Assembly (NCBI GenBank): GCA_964416425.1
Contig: CAYQEC010000023.1
Location: 1 to 35,814, forward strand
DNA length: 35,814 bases
Origin: CAYQEC01 sp964416425
Lineage (GTDB): Bacteria > Actinomycetota > Acidimicrobiia > Spongiisociales > UBA5794
Direction of reading: 5' to 3'
The translations under genes were made by a program, and so were the position numbers. Below the pieces are notes generated by a model. The model worked only from the letters and a program-made list of their open reading frames with translations. It searched no databases and was not told the DNA's origin. The stretch's first letter is position 1. Each line of letters begins with the position of its first letter. Shown here in pieces: positions 1-6,565 of the stretch.

Positions 1-96
1 CACCAGGGAGGGTCGAAGAGGATCGCCGCAGGCGAGCCGATTCGGGGAGGGTGTGGCCACCCTGACGTCACAACTCGGCACCCCCCTCGGCATTCT

Positions 97-178
97 CCTC
101 GCCCTCCCTGCCGTGCGGGGAGGGTCACCCTTCGACGCTCTCTCCCCGGCGAGGGGACGAGAGGAAGGCGTGTCAGTC
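97..178. repeat. Intergenic repeat block downstream of the HAAS gene
   Basis: Positions 1-172 hold no convincing gene. They contain copies of a repeat family seen twice more in the window. The 14-mer CGGGGAGGGTCACC at 116-129 recurs exactly at 33146-33159 and, as its complement, at 28915-28928 and 29156-29169. The string GAGAGGAAGGCGTG at 159-172 recurs at 29010-29023. GCCCTCCCTGC at 101-111 is the complement of the GCAGGGAGGG units near 28975-29040. Weaker GGGAGGGT copies lie at 6-13 and 44-52. The block sits just past the stop codon of the minus-strand gene to its right. Confidence 0.7.
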
Positions 179-1144
179 GCCCGGGAGCGTTGGGAACGGT
201 TCAGGTGTGGGGAGAGGGAACAGGTTGTAGACCGGCCGGTCGTCGATCGTCAATGGGGGATCGCCGTAGCCGTAGTACGGCTGGCCCATGGTCGTCGGCG
301 TCCCGCCTTCGTATCGGTAGAGGTCGTACTCGGTGTCCGAAACCCCGTAGGGGGAGATCTCGACCGGGTTCCCGTTCTGGTCGTACAGCAACACGTTCTC
401 GAGACGCTCGCCATCGACGGTGTAGGGATAGATGTTGGTGATCGGCCCGTTCACGCCGTAGAGGCCGTCTGACGGGTAGACGTACTCGACGTACCCACCC
501 GAATGCGACCACTGGTATGCGGCATCGTCGATGAGGCTGCCGGCATGGACGGCGGCGATGAGCGCCACCACGGTGGCGGCGACGGCGAGCAGCCGCCACC
601 GCCGACCGCGGTCCCCCCTGTGAGCCAGGCCGATCGAGGCGTAGACGGCGACTGCCACCATCACCAGGCCGAGCGAGCGACGCCCCATGAAGCGTGGGAT
701 CGGGTAGCTGTACTCGCCCGCATCGGTCACCACCTGAGCGGCGAGCGCCAGCAGGTAGCCGCGCAACACCCACCACCCGGGGCGCAGCTCGTCGGCGAAG
801 TGGCGAGCCCTGCCATAGACCGGGAGATCCTGGACCGCTCTCGAGGCGTGGCGCAGCCGGACGATGGGACGCGAGGCCACCACGGCGTCGGCGAGGGCGC
901 CGAACCGGGAGCGAGGCGCCAGATCGGCGAGGCCGGCCGAGGCGCGCAGCTCCTCGGCGTAGCGTTCGGGAGTGCCCAGGTGCGCCTCGAGGCCGTCGTC
1001 GAACTCGGCGCACAGCTCCGTGAGGTGGTCCTCCAGGTCTTCGAGCAGGTCGGCGCGCTCGTCGTCGGGAAGGTCGGCGAGGTGGCGGCGCACCTGCTCC
1101 AGGTACTCCGCTACGCCGTCGGTGCGGGTGGTTGTGGTCGTCAT
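173..1144 (-). CDS. HAAS-domain membrane protein paired with PadR regulator
   Basis: A 323-residue protein. Residues 8-70 form an acidic helical segment (EYLEQVRRHLADLP, then DLLEDLEDHL) typical of the HAAS (DUF1700-like) domain found beside PadR regulators. Hydrophobic segments near 124-141, 157-173 and 184-201 suggest three membrane helices. The C-terminal 110 residues are rich in Tyr, Pro and Gly (PITNIYPYTVDGERLENV) and probably lie outside the cell. The ATG at 1144 was chosen because it overlaps the padR stop codon as ATGA, the usual sign of translational coupling; an in-frame start further upstream lies inside padR. The role is inferred as a membrane partner or target of the PadR switch. 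Its ligand cannot be read from the sequence. Confidence 0.85.
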   Translation of the reverse strand: MTTTTTRTDGVAEYLEQVRRHLADLPDDERADLLEDLEDHLTELCAEFDDGLEAHLGTPERYAEELRASAGLADLAPRSRFGALADAVVASRPIVRLRHASRAVQDLPVYGRARHFADELRPGWWVLRGYLLALAAQVVTDAGEYSYPIPRFMGRRSLGLVMVAVAVYASIGLAHRGDRGRRWRLLAVAATVVALIAAVHAGSLIDDAAYQWSHSGGYVEYVYPSDGLYGVNGPITNIYPYTVDGERLENVLLYDQNGNPVEISPYGVSDTEYDLYRYEGGTPTTMGQPYYGYGDPPLTIDDRPVYNLFPLPTPEPFPTLPGD

Positions 1145-1473
1145 GCGCCGACCTCCTCGGGTGTCAAGAGCTGATGCATGGTGCCGGCGAACGTGTCCCA
1201 CGTCTTCGACGAGATGTCCAGCAGGTGCCGGCCGGACGGATTGATGGCGTAGTACTTGCGATGGGGGCCTTCCTCCGACGGGACGACGTACGACGTGAGG
1301 TGACCGGCCCGGAACAAACGACGCAGGGTGCCGTAGACCGAGGCGTCGCCGACGTCCTCCAGGCCCGCCTCGCGCAACCGGCGGAGGATCTCGTAGCCGT
1401 AGGCGTCCTCCTGGTCGAGCACGGCGAGCACGGCAAGATCGAGAACGCCCTTGAGGAGTTGGGTGGTGTCCAT
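1141..1473 (-). CDS. PadR-family transcriptional regulator
   Basis: A 110-residue winged-helix protein with the PadR hallmark near its N-terminus: LDLAVLAVLDQEDAYGYEIL followed by the recognition region DASVYGTLRRLFRAGHL and the wing segment GPHRKYYAINPSGRHLL. The short C-terminal helix fits the small subfamily-2 PadR proteins that dimerise and repress their own operons. The start is supported by GGAAGG (complement at 1480-1485), five to six bases before the ATG. The gene overlaps the HAAS gene by four bases, so the two form one operon. An imperfect palindrome at 1502-1526 just upstream is a likely autoregulatory operator. The inducer is unknown. Confidence 0.93.
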   Translation of the reverse strand: MDTTQLLKGVLDLAVLAVLDQEDAYGYEILRRLREAGLEDVGDASVYGTLRRLFRAGHLTSYVVPSEEGPHRKYYAINPSGRHLLDISSKTWDTFAGTMHQLLTPEEVGA

Positions 1474-1501
1474 ATCGTGCCTTCCGCTACTTCTGGCACG
1501 A

Positions 1502-1526
1502 CACTACTACGGATTACGCAGTAGTG
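1502..1526. promoter_or_regulatory. Palindromic candidate PadR operator
   Basis: CACTACT at 1502-1508 is matched by AGTAGTG at 1520-1526. The inner CG at 1510-1511 and the CG at 1517-1518 keep the symmetry, giving a 25-bp imperfect palindrome 29-53 bases before the padR start. Its position and symmetry fit an autoregulatory site; binding by this PadR protein is inference. Confidence 0.55.
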
Positions 1527-1596
1527 GAAGGACCTCTCGCCTCCCTGCGGCGCGGGCACGCCCTCCCGCATCTACCGGGCTGCCGACGGGCGCTGC

Positions 1597-1602
1597 TACC
1601 TT
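1597..1602 (+). promoter_or_regulatory. -10 box TACCTT for a leaderless transcript
   Basis: TACCTT ends eight bases before the ATG at 1611, so transcription would begin at or next to the start codon. No Shine-Dalgarno sequence is visible. The spacing matches that of several other genes in this window. Confidence 0.45.
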
Positions 1603-1610
1603 GGCGGTCC

Positions 1611-2717
1611 ATGCTCGCCCGCCTCGCCCGACTCCGCCCATTTCTCGTCATCGGTGGGCTGATGGCGCGCCGCGCCAGCCCCGACCTCGCCGCCCTCGCC
1701 GCCGAGGAGGACCCGGAGCGGTTCGTGTGGCGGGTGCTGCCGCACGCCGCCCGCAGCTTCGCCGCCAGCATCGTGGTCCTACCCCCACCGCAGGCACGCG
1801 CCATGGCGGTCGGGTACCTCTACAGCCGGATGCTCGACACCTACGAGGACCTCTTCCCCGATCTGGATGCCCGTGTCGAGAAGCTGGGCGCCTTCGCCAC
1901 TCGTTTTGAGGCCGATCCGATGCCGGCACCCGCCCCGATCCCGCCCACTCTCGCCGGTGACGACCGGGACCGGGTCCACCTCCTCCTAGTCGAACGCTGC
2001 AGTCACGTCGACGCCGTCTACCGCACGCTGCCACCGCCCACCCGGGAGGCGATCGCCGCCATGATCCGCGCCATGGCCGACGGCATGGCCTGGTCCACCG
2101 AGGTGATGGCCGCTCAAGGAGGGGTGCTCGCCGACCCGGAGCAGGTGACGCGCTACTGCCGCAACGTCATCGGCAACCCGGCCGTCTTCGCCCTCGAGGT
2201 GCTCGGTGACGGGGAGCTGGCGCCCGAGATGCGCGACGACGCCATGACGGTGGGGGAGATGGTCCAGCTCGCCAACATCACCCGCGACATCGAGCGGGAC
2301 CTGGCCCGGGGCATCGCCTACCACCCGGCCCTCGCCCCCTTCCTCGGGAACGGCGGCGACGCGGCGGCACGGGACGACGCCGTCTGGAAGGTGCGGGCGG
2401 AGCTGACCGGCATGGCGCTGCGGCGGGTCCCGGCGTACCGGCGGGTCTTCGAAGCCTTCGGCCTCCACCGGCCCGGGGCACGGGCGTCGGCCGTGATGAT
2501 GCTGCTGTTCACCGACCGCCACTACCGGCACTGTGCCCGGCGATGTGGGATCACGCCGTGGCGGGGACCCCGCACCCGGATCGGGATCGTGCTGCGGACC
2601 ATCCCGGCGGCGTTGTCGGCCGGGATCGCCCGCCGCACCCTGATCCGGGTCGAGCGCCGGTTCCTGGAGGCGGCGCCCCGCTTCGCCGGTGAGGCCGGGT
2701 CCGCCTCGTCCTGGTGA
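1611..2717 (+). CDS. Squalene/phytoene-synthase-like prenyl transferase
   Basis: A 368-residue all-helical protein of the head-to-head prenyl synthase family, which condenses two isoprenoid diphosphates at a Mg-binding aspartate site. The first aspartate motif is seen as SRMLDTYEDLFPD (close to the LDTxED of squalene synthases) and the second as NITRDIERD. Both are intact, so the enzyme is probably active. The longer frame beginning at 1524 was rejected: the ATG at 1611 has a -10 box exactly placed for a leaderless start and is followed by family-like sequence. No hopanoid or carotenoid genes flank it, so the product (squalene, phytoene or a relative) is undecided. The neighbour upstream is the divergent padR operon, so the PadR palindrome could also affect this gene. 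Confidence 0.85.
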   Translation: MLARLARLRPFLVIGGLMARRASPDLAALAAEEDPERFVWRVLPHAARSFAASIVVLPPPQARAMAVGYLYSRMLDTYEDLFPDLDARVEKLGAFATRFEADPMPAPAPIPPTLAGDDRDRVHLLLVERCSHVDAVYRTLPPPTREAIAAMIRAMADGMAWSTEVMAAQGGVLADPEQVTRYCRNVIGNPAVFALEVLGDGELAPEMRDDAMTVGEMVQLANITRDIERDLARGIAYHPALAPFLGNGGDAAARDDAVWKVRAELTGMALRRVPAYRRVFEAFGLHRPGARASAVMMLLFTDRHYRHCARRCGITPWRGPRTRIGIVLRTIPAALSAGIARRTLIRVERRFLEAAPRFAGEAGSASSW

Positions 2718-2721
2718 CGGG

Positions 2722-3246
2722 CTAGACGAAGAGCTGCACGTCCGCCGTGGCCGCGAAGTCGAGGAAGGCGGCGGCGCCGGCGATGTTGCAGCCCTCGATG
2801 AGGTCGGATTCCTCGACGCCCATCACCCCCATCGTGGTGGCGCAGGCGAAGAAGGTGACGCCGAGATCGCGGGCCATCTCGATGAACTCGGGGATGTCCG
2901 GCATCCGGGACCGCTTCATCCACCGCTTCATCACCTTGGTGGCGGCGGCGGTGGCGCCCGGTACCGCCCCCAGCAGGTTGGGGATTTGGATCGGGCCCGA
3001 CGGGTTCGCCAGGGACGCCATCTTCAGCTTCCGGAAACGCTCCTGGTGGAGGATGTCGAGCCCGTAGAAGGTGAAGTAGATGCCGGCCTCCCATCCCAGG
3101 CTGGCGGCCGTGGTCGCCAGGATGAGGGGCGGGTAGGCCTGGTCGAGAGTGCCCTTCGACGCCACCAGCGCCAGCCGCTTGCGGCGGGGTTCCGCCTCGG
3201 CCGCGGGGGAGACGTCCTCGGTGAGGAGCCGCGCCGCGTCACTCAT
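2722..3246 (-). CDS. dsrE2: DsrE2-type sulfur-carrier protein
   Basis: A 174-residue DsrE/DsrF-like protein. The core reads LALVASKGTLDQAYPPLILA, then FTFYGLDIL, IPNLLGAVPG, FFACATTMGVMG and AAFLDFAATADVQLFV, a clear match to the DsrE2 subgroup. Cys135 in the ACATTMG loop is the expected sulfur-binding residue and Cys153 is a second candidate. DsrE2 proteins work with TusA and rhodaneses as persulfide relays, mainly described in sulfur oxidisers. Here the gene is last in an operon behind cysteine synthase and tusA, overlapping tusA as ATGA. This context suggests thiol transfer linked to cysteine synthesis rather than sulfur respiration. The exact donor and acceptor are not evident. Confidence 0.9.
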   Translation of the reverse strand: MSDAARLLTEDVSPAAEAEPRRKRLALVASKGTLDQAYPPLILATTAASLGWEAGIYFTFYGLDILHQERFRKLKMASLANPSGPIQIPNLLGAVPGATAAATKVMKRWMKRSRMPDIPEFIEMARDLGVTFFACATTMGVMGVEESDLIEGCNIAGAAAFLDFAATADVQLFV

Positions 3247-3500
3247 CCGGCACCGCCCCGCTCGAGCCAGAACACCTGGGAGCCGTCCCGTTCCTCCACC
3301 CCCAGCAGCACGTCGCCGCGCTGGCGGGCGAGGGCCGGGATGTCCTCCAGCGATCCGGGGTCGGTGCAGACCAGTTCCAGCACCTCGCCCGGTTCGATCT
3401 GCTTGAGGGCGAGGGCGGCCTTGTAGACCGGGAGCGGGCAGAGCAGGCCGCTGGTGTCGAGCCTGCTGGTGACGCGGGTTGTGTCGATGGGCGGGGTCAT
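3243..3500 (-). CDS. tusA: TusA-family sulfur carrier
   Basis: An 85-residue TusA/SirA-like protein with the signature LLCPLPVYKAALAL; Cys21 in CPLP carries the persulfide sulfur. The rest follows the family pattern (GEVLELVCTDPGSLEDIPALARQRGDVLL). The ATG at 3500 is preceded by GAGGAGG six bases away; a longer in-frame extension reads into the cysteine synthase gene and looks random. It starts 16 bases after the cysteine synthase stop and overlaps dsrE2 by four bases, so the three are one transcription unit. In other bacteria TusA feeds tRNA thiolation, molybdenum cofactor synthesis or sulfur oxidation. Here delivery of sulfur toward, or handling of sulfur from, the adjacent PLP enzyme is a reasonable inference. 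Confidence 0.93.
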   Translation of the reverse strand: MTPPIDTTRVTSRLDTSGLLCPLPVYKAALALKQIEPGEVLELVCTDPGSLEDIPALARQRGDVLLGVEERDGSQVFWLERGGAG

Positions 3501-3516
3501 GGCTGCCTCCTCGTGG

Positions 3517-4515
3517 TCAGACCGTCGGCAGGCCTTCGTCGCCGAGGAACTCGGCGAAGTAGCTGGCGTACTTGGCGCCGGAATCGGGCGAGATGCCCAC
3601 CGCGATCCCGTCCTTGCCGGCGCCGTACTCGTGGACGGCGTGGACGACGGCGCCGGTGGACGGTCCGACAATGAGGCCTTCCTCCCGGTGGAGCCGCTTG
3701 GTGACGGCGTAGGCCGGGTCGTCGTCGACCCGCACCACGTCGTCGATGACGTCCCAGTCGAGGATCCCCGGCTGCTTCGCCTCCTGGAAGCTCTTCAGGC
3801 CCGGAAGCCGATGGCCCCGTTGCGGCTCGACCCCGATGACCTGGATCGAGGGATCCTGCTCCTTGAGGAAACGGCCGACTCCGGTAATGGTGCCGGTGGT
3901 GCCGAAGCCGGCGAAGAAGTAGCGAACCCGACCGTCGGTCTGGCGCCAGATCTCCGGTCCGGTGGTCTCGTAGTGGGCCCGGACGTTGTCGGGGTTCTCG
4001 TACTGGTCGGGCATGGCATAGAGCTCGCCGTTGCCGCTGGCCGCCAGCGACCGGGCGAGGGCGATGGCCCCGTCCTTGGGATGGTCGACCGGGCACAGGT
4101 CGTCGGGCGTCGCCCACACGTCGGCGCCGAGCATGCGGAGCATCACCTGCTTCTCGATGGGAACCTCGTCGGGGATGGTGACGGTGAGCTTGATGCCCTG
4201 CATCGCCGCCAGGGCCGCCAGGGCGATGGCGGTGTTCCCGGAGGAGGCCTCGACCAGCTCCTTGCCGTCGAGCTCGCCACGTTCGGCCATGCCCGCCAAC
4301 AGGTAGGCGGCCGCCCGGTCCTTGATCGAGCCGAACGGGTTGAGCCATTCGAGCTTGAGGTAGAGATCGAGCCCGGCTTCCGGGAGGACCGAGTTGACGC
4401 GTACCAGCGGCGTCGGATTGTCGACGTCGGGGAGCAACTGCCGGATGTCGTCGTAGCGCCGCACGTCCGGGTCGCGGGTGAGGCGCTGGAGTGGGACGGT
4501 GAGGCCGGTGGTCAT
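3517..4515 (-). CDS. PLP-dependent cysteine synthase (divergent CysK/CysM family)
   Basis: A 332-residue fold-type II PLP enzyme. Visible are the PLP lysine in NPFGSIKDRAA (Lys65), the substrate loop SSGNTA (91-96), the phosphate-binding GFGTTGT (204-210) and GPSTGA near the C-terminus (Ser286 at the pyridine nitrogen position). This family replaces the beta leaving group of O-acetylserine or O-phosphoserine with sulfide or a carrier-bound sulfur. The loop after the cofactor site reads EPQRGHRLPGLKS and lacks the SPVLSGG/GPHKIQG pattern of classic CysK. DQYENPDNVRAHYETTGPEI resembles CysM more. Substrate preference is therefore open. GAGGAG five bases upstream (4521-4526) marks the start. The gene follows a Cys-rich leader peptide and stem-loop, so it is probably controlled by cysteine supply. 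Confidence 0.93.
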   Translation of the reverse strand: MTTGLTVPLQRLTRDPDVRRYDDIRQLLPDVDNPTPLVRVNSVLPEAGLDLYLKLEWLNPFGSIKDRAAAYLLAGMAERGELDGKELVEASSGNTAIALAALAAMQGIKLTVTIPDEVPIEKQVMLRMLGADVWATPDDLCPVDHPKDGAIALARSLAASGNGELYAMPDQYENPDNVRAHYETTGPEIWRQTDGRVRYFFAGFGTTGTITGVGRFLKEQDPSIQVIGVEPQRGHRLPGLKSFQEAKQPGILDWDVIDDVVRVDDDPAYAVTKRLHREEGLIVGPSTGAVVHAVHEYGAGKDGIAVGISPDSGAKYASYFAEFLGDEGLPTV

Positions 4516-4562
4516 GATGTCTCCTCGTGTGGTGAGGGAGTGGAAGGGCTGAGAAATGAGAA

Positions 4563-4592
4563 CACCCGCCCCGGTTGGTGCCGGTGCGGGTG
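4563..4592 (-). promoter_or_regulatory. Leader stem-loop between Cys peptide and cysteine synthase
   Basis: Arms at 4563-4574 and 4581-4592 pair at 11 of 12 positions around a six-base loop. On the transcript the hairpin begins 28 bases after the leader stop codon and ends 47 bases before the cysteine synthase ATG. It is followed by TTCTCATTTCTCA, only moderately U-rich, so it may be an attenuator, a weak terminator or one of two alternative folds. It has no other explanation in this short untranslated stretch. Confidence 0.65.
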
Positions 4593-4620
4593 GTGTGAGG
4601 CTTCGGATGTGAGCTTCTCG

Positions 4621-4698
4621 CTACGCGTCGACCTCCCCGCACGGCACCATGGCGGCGCCACAACAGCAACAACACGCGGCGGTGGTGAAGATCATCAT
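4621..4698 (-). CDS. Polycysteine leader peptide (attenuation ORF)
   Basis: A 25-codon frame beginning MMIFTTAACCCCCGAA and ending VDA, with a TAG stop. Five consecutive Cys codons lie at 4660-4674, four of them TGT and one TGC, and a sixth Cys is at 4639-4641. The frame begins ten bases after a canonical -10 box, so translation would start at or very near the mRNA 5' end. It lies directly upstream of a cysteine synthase operon and before a stem-loop. Polycysteine leaderless small ORFs that sense cysteine are established in mycobacteria, and this has the same logic. Either of the two tandem ATGs could be used. Too short for homology proof, but run, promoter, stop and downstream gene all agree. 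Confidence 0.8.
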   Translation of the reverse strand: MMIFTTAACCCCCGAAMVPCGEVDA

Positions 4699-4708
4699 CG
4701 TGGGGACG

Positions 4709-4736
4709 ACGATAGGCGTCTGCTGCGCCACGTCAA
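4709..4736 (-). promoter_or_regulatory. Promoter of the cysteine leader operon
   Basis: TTGACG (complement at 4731-4736), a 16-base spacer and TATCGT (4709-4714) form a near-consensus housekeeping promoter on the minus strand. The expected transcription start is about 3-5 bases before the ATG at 4698. It lies in the 25 bases after the stop codon of the NERD gene. Confidence 0.75.
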
Positions 4737-4760
4737 GCCGGATTGTCGCCGAGTGGCCCA

Positions 4761-5417
4761 TCAGGCGCTCATCGCCATCGATCGAGCCCAGTCCCCGGCG
4801 GCGTGCTGGAGCAGCAGCGTCTCGAGATTGCTGAACCGACGAACGTGCGAAGCGATCCACTCGTGGACCCCGGCGGCATAGATGACGCCGACCCCGTCCG
4901 GGAGCCCCCGCACCGTGAGCTTGCCGGCGAAGACCGCGAGCACCGGGGTCACCCACAGGTCGCCGGAGATGTGAGCCTTGAGGCGACGCTGCACCTCCCG
5001 CGCTTCCCAGCGCGCCTTCCTCAAGTAGTCGGCCGGGTGCCCCGCCACCCAGATGCTGTGTTTCGCCACCCATACGTGGCGGCCTTCGTGGTTCTTGGTG
5101 TTGATGGTGAACACGCCCGGTGGTCCGATGACGAGGTGATCGACGTTGGCCCCTTCCGGGGTGAGTTGCAGGTCGTGCAACACCATCCAGCGATGGGGGT
5201 CGAGGCCCTCGTCGAGCAGATTGCCGACGATCTTCTCGCCGGCCGCGCCCTTCTCCCACGACGACGCCGTACCCGGCATCCCACCGGGGCCCCCACCGGC
5301 ATCTCGTGGCCTGCCCTCTCGTAGCAGCGTCGCCTGCGCCTGGGCGCTCTGGCCCGGGGCACGTCTCATCACGCCCATGAGAGGCGATTGCCACGGATCG
5401 GAGGGGAGATCGTGCAT
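4761..5417 (-). CDS. NERD-domain protein
   Basis: A 218-residue protein with a nuclease-related (NERD) domain from about residue 55: KGAAGEKIVGNLL (Glu61), then NVDHLVIGPPGVFTINTKNH with Asp93 and Lys108 in the places of the PD-(D/E)XK catalytic core. The acidic residue often found two before the lysine is Asn106 here. The first 50 residues are low-complexity and may be a linker. GAGGAG just before the ATG at 5417 supports the start. NERD proteins are thought to act on nucleic acids, but few have been tested. It lies upstream of, but is separated by a promoter from, the cysteine operon, and is divergent from the thioredoxin-like gene. Confidence 0.85.
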   Translation of the reverse strand: MHDLPSDPWQSPLMGVMRRAPGQSAQAQATLLREGRPRDAGGGPGGMPGTASSWEKGAAGEKIVGNLLDEGLDPHRWMVLHDLQLTPEGANVDHLVIGPPGVFTINTKNHEGRHVWVAKHSIWVAGHPADYLRKARWEAREVQRRLKAHISGDLWVTPVLAVFAGKLTVRGLPDGVGVIYAAGVHEWIASHVRRFSNLETLLLQHAAGDWARSMAMSA

Positions 5418-5521
5418 CTCTCCTCATTCGGCATCGCGGGCCTTTGGCTTGACCCTCCGAATCGTCGGGTTGGGCACAGGAGGCCGCATACACTCGCGCT
5501 GCGCCGCAAGGAGGAATCACC

Positions 5522-6100
5522 ATGGCCGTGTCGTCGACGATGCTCGCTCTCGGAACCCACGCTCCCGACTTCTCGCTGGTTGAGCCTGCCACCGGCACGG
5601 TGGTGACGCGAGACGGCTTCTCGACCAACAAGGCGCTGCTGGTGATGTTCATCTGCAACCACTGCCCCTACGTCCAGCATGTCGCCGCCGGCCTCACCGC
5701 GCTCGGCGAGGACTACGGCGGCGCCGATCTCGGGATCGTCGCCATCTCCTCGAACGATCCCGCCACCTATCCCGAGGACGCCCCCGATCAGATCGCCGCC
5801 GAGGTCAGCCGCCGGGGCTATCCCTTCCCGTACCTCTTCGACGAGAGCCAGGAGGTCGCCAAGGCATACACCGCCTCCTGCACGCCGGACTTCTTCCTCT
5901 TCGGGCCCGACCGGGGCCTGGTGTACCGGGGCCGGTTCGACGGGAGCCGGCCCGGTTCCTCGATTCCGGTGACCGGGGAGGAGCTGCGGGCGGCCATCGA
6001 CGCCGTGCTGGCGGACGAGCCGGTTCCCGAGATGCAGTACCCGTCGATGGGCTGCAGCATCAAGTTCCGGCGCGGCAACGTGCCCGACTACATGCGCTGA
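5522..6100 (+). CDS. Thioredoxin-like protein (AhpC/TSA-type fold)
   Basis: A 192-residue cytoplasmic thioredoxin-fold protein. Residues 14-50 match the peroxiredoxin-like pattern APDFSLVEP to LLVMFICNHCPYV, with a CxxC pair at Cys45 and Cys48. Cys120 and the following cis-proline motif SCTPDFFLFGPD are also present. This matches the widespread PRX-like thioredoxin family whose members contain CNHCPYV. AAGGAGGA at 5508-5515 gives a strong ribosome site, and TACACT at 5489-5494 is a possible -10 box. It probably reduces disulfides or peroxides; no partner is evident. Its 3' end overlaps a small convergent gene by 13 bases. Confidence 0.9.
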   Translation: MAVSSTMLALGTHAPDFSLVEPATGTVVTRDGFSTNKALLVMFICNHCPYVQHVAAGLTALGEDYGGADLGIVAISSNDPATYPEDAPDQIAAEVSRRGYPFPYLFDESQEVAKAYTASCTPDFFLFGPDRGLVYRGRFDGSRPGSSIPVTGEELRAAIDAVLADEPVPEMQYPSMGCSIKFRRGNVPDYMR

Positions 6101-6294
6101 GCGACCGGGGCGATGGTGCCCTGGCGGAACCAGGCAGAGGGAAGGCCCCAGCGCTCCAGGGCCCCGGCGGCGGTGGTGCGGGCCTGGAGGGCGAGCGTGC
6201 CGAGGGCGCCGGCGGTGAGTCCTCGCTTGAGGAACGATCGGCGCGTGATCTGAAGCTTGGCTCTGCCGTTGGGGCGCGTCGTGACTGTCACCAT
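6088..6294 (-). CDS. Small Tat-signal protein, unknown or truncated
   Basis: A 68-residue frame with a textbook twin-arginine signal: TRRSFLKRG at about residues 17-25, a hydrophobic stretch GLTAGALGTLAL and alanine-rich residues near ARTTAAGA where cleavage could occur. Only about 20 residues follow (ending APVAQRM), too few for a folded enzyme. It may be a mini-protein exported through Tat or the remnant of a larger Tat substrate. GGCGAGG before the ATG is a plausible ribosome site. It overlaps the end of the thioredoxin-like gene. No function can be assigned. Confidence 0.5.
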   Translation of the reverse strand: MVTVTTRPNGRAKLQITRRSFLKRGLTAGALGTLALQARTTAAGALERWGLPSAWFRQGTIAPVAQRM

Positions 6295-6449
6295 TACCTC
6301 GCCGTCGGTGGGGGCGGGTCGTCCTGACCGGGCTCATCTGCAGAGCCCTGCCGGCGCTGCCCTCCAACGGGATGGGGTCTCCTACATGCACCAGCATGCA
6401 TATGCAGTCGCTCCGCTTGCAGAGGTCGAGCGGCCCGGAGAATTGGGAC

Positions 6450-6477
6450 CTGGAACCCATGAAACCGGGGGTTCCAG
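6450..6477. terminator. Inverted repeat downstream of typA
   Basis: CTGGAACCC (6450-6458) and GGGTTCCAG (6469-6477) form a perfect nine-base stem with a ten-base loop, about 90 bases past the typA stop codon. There is no U tract on either strand, so termination is uncertain. Apart from this, 6295-6565 shows no gene I can support. Confidence 0.35.
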
Positions 6478-6565
6478 CCCATCACGAGGAACGCGATTGG
6501 CCTCGTCCTTCTGTAGGAACCACCAGAGGATGCAGGAGGGCGCATGTCGGCGTGCAGCCGTGCAG

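Noticed and set aside
4649..4834. Plus-strand frame beginning MAAPQQQQH opposite the cysteine leader
   Set aside because: The Gln run is simply the complement of the Cys codons. The promoter, stop codon and downstream operon all point to the minus strand.
6450..6480. GGTTCCAGCCC resembling a tRNA T-arm
   Set aside because: The left arm pairs as a simple nine-base hairpin, and no acceptor, D-arm or anticodon arm can be drawn around it.
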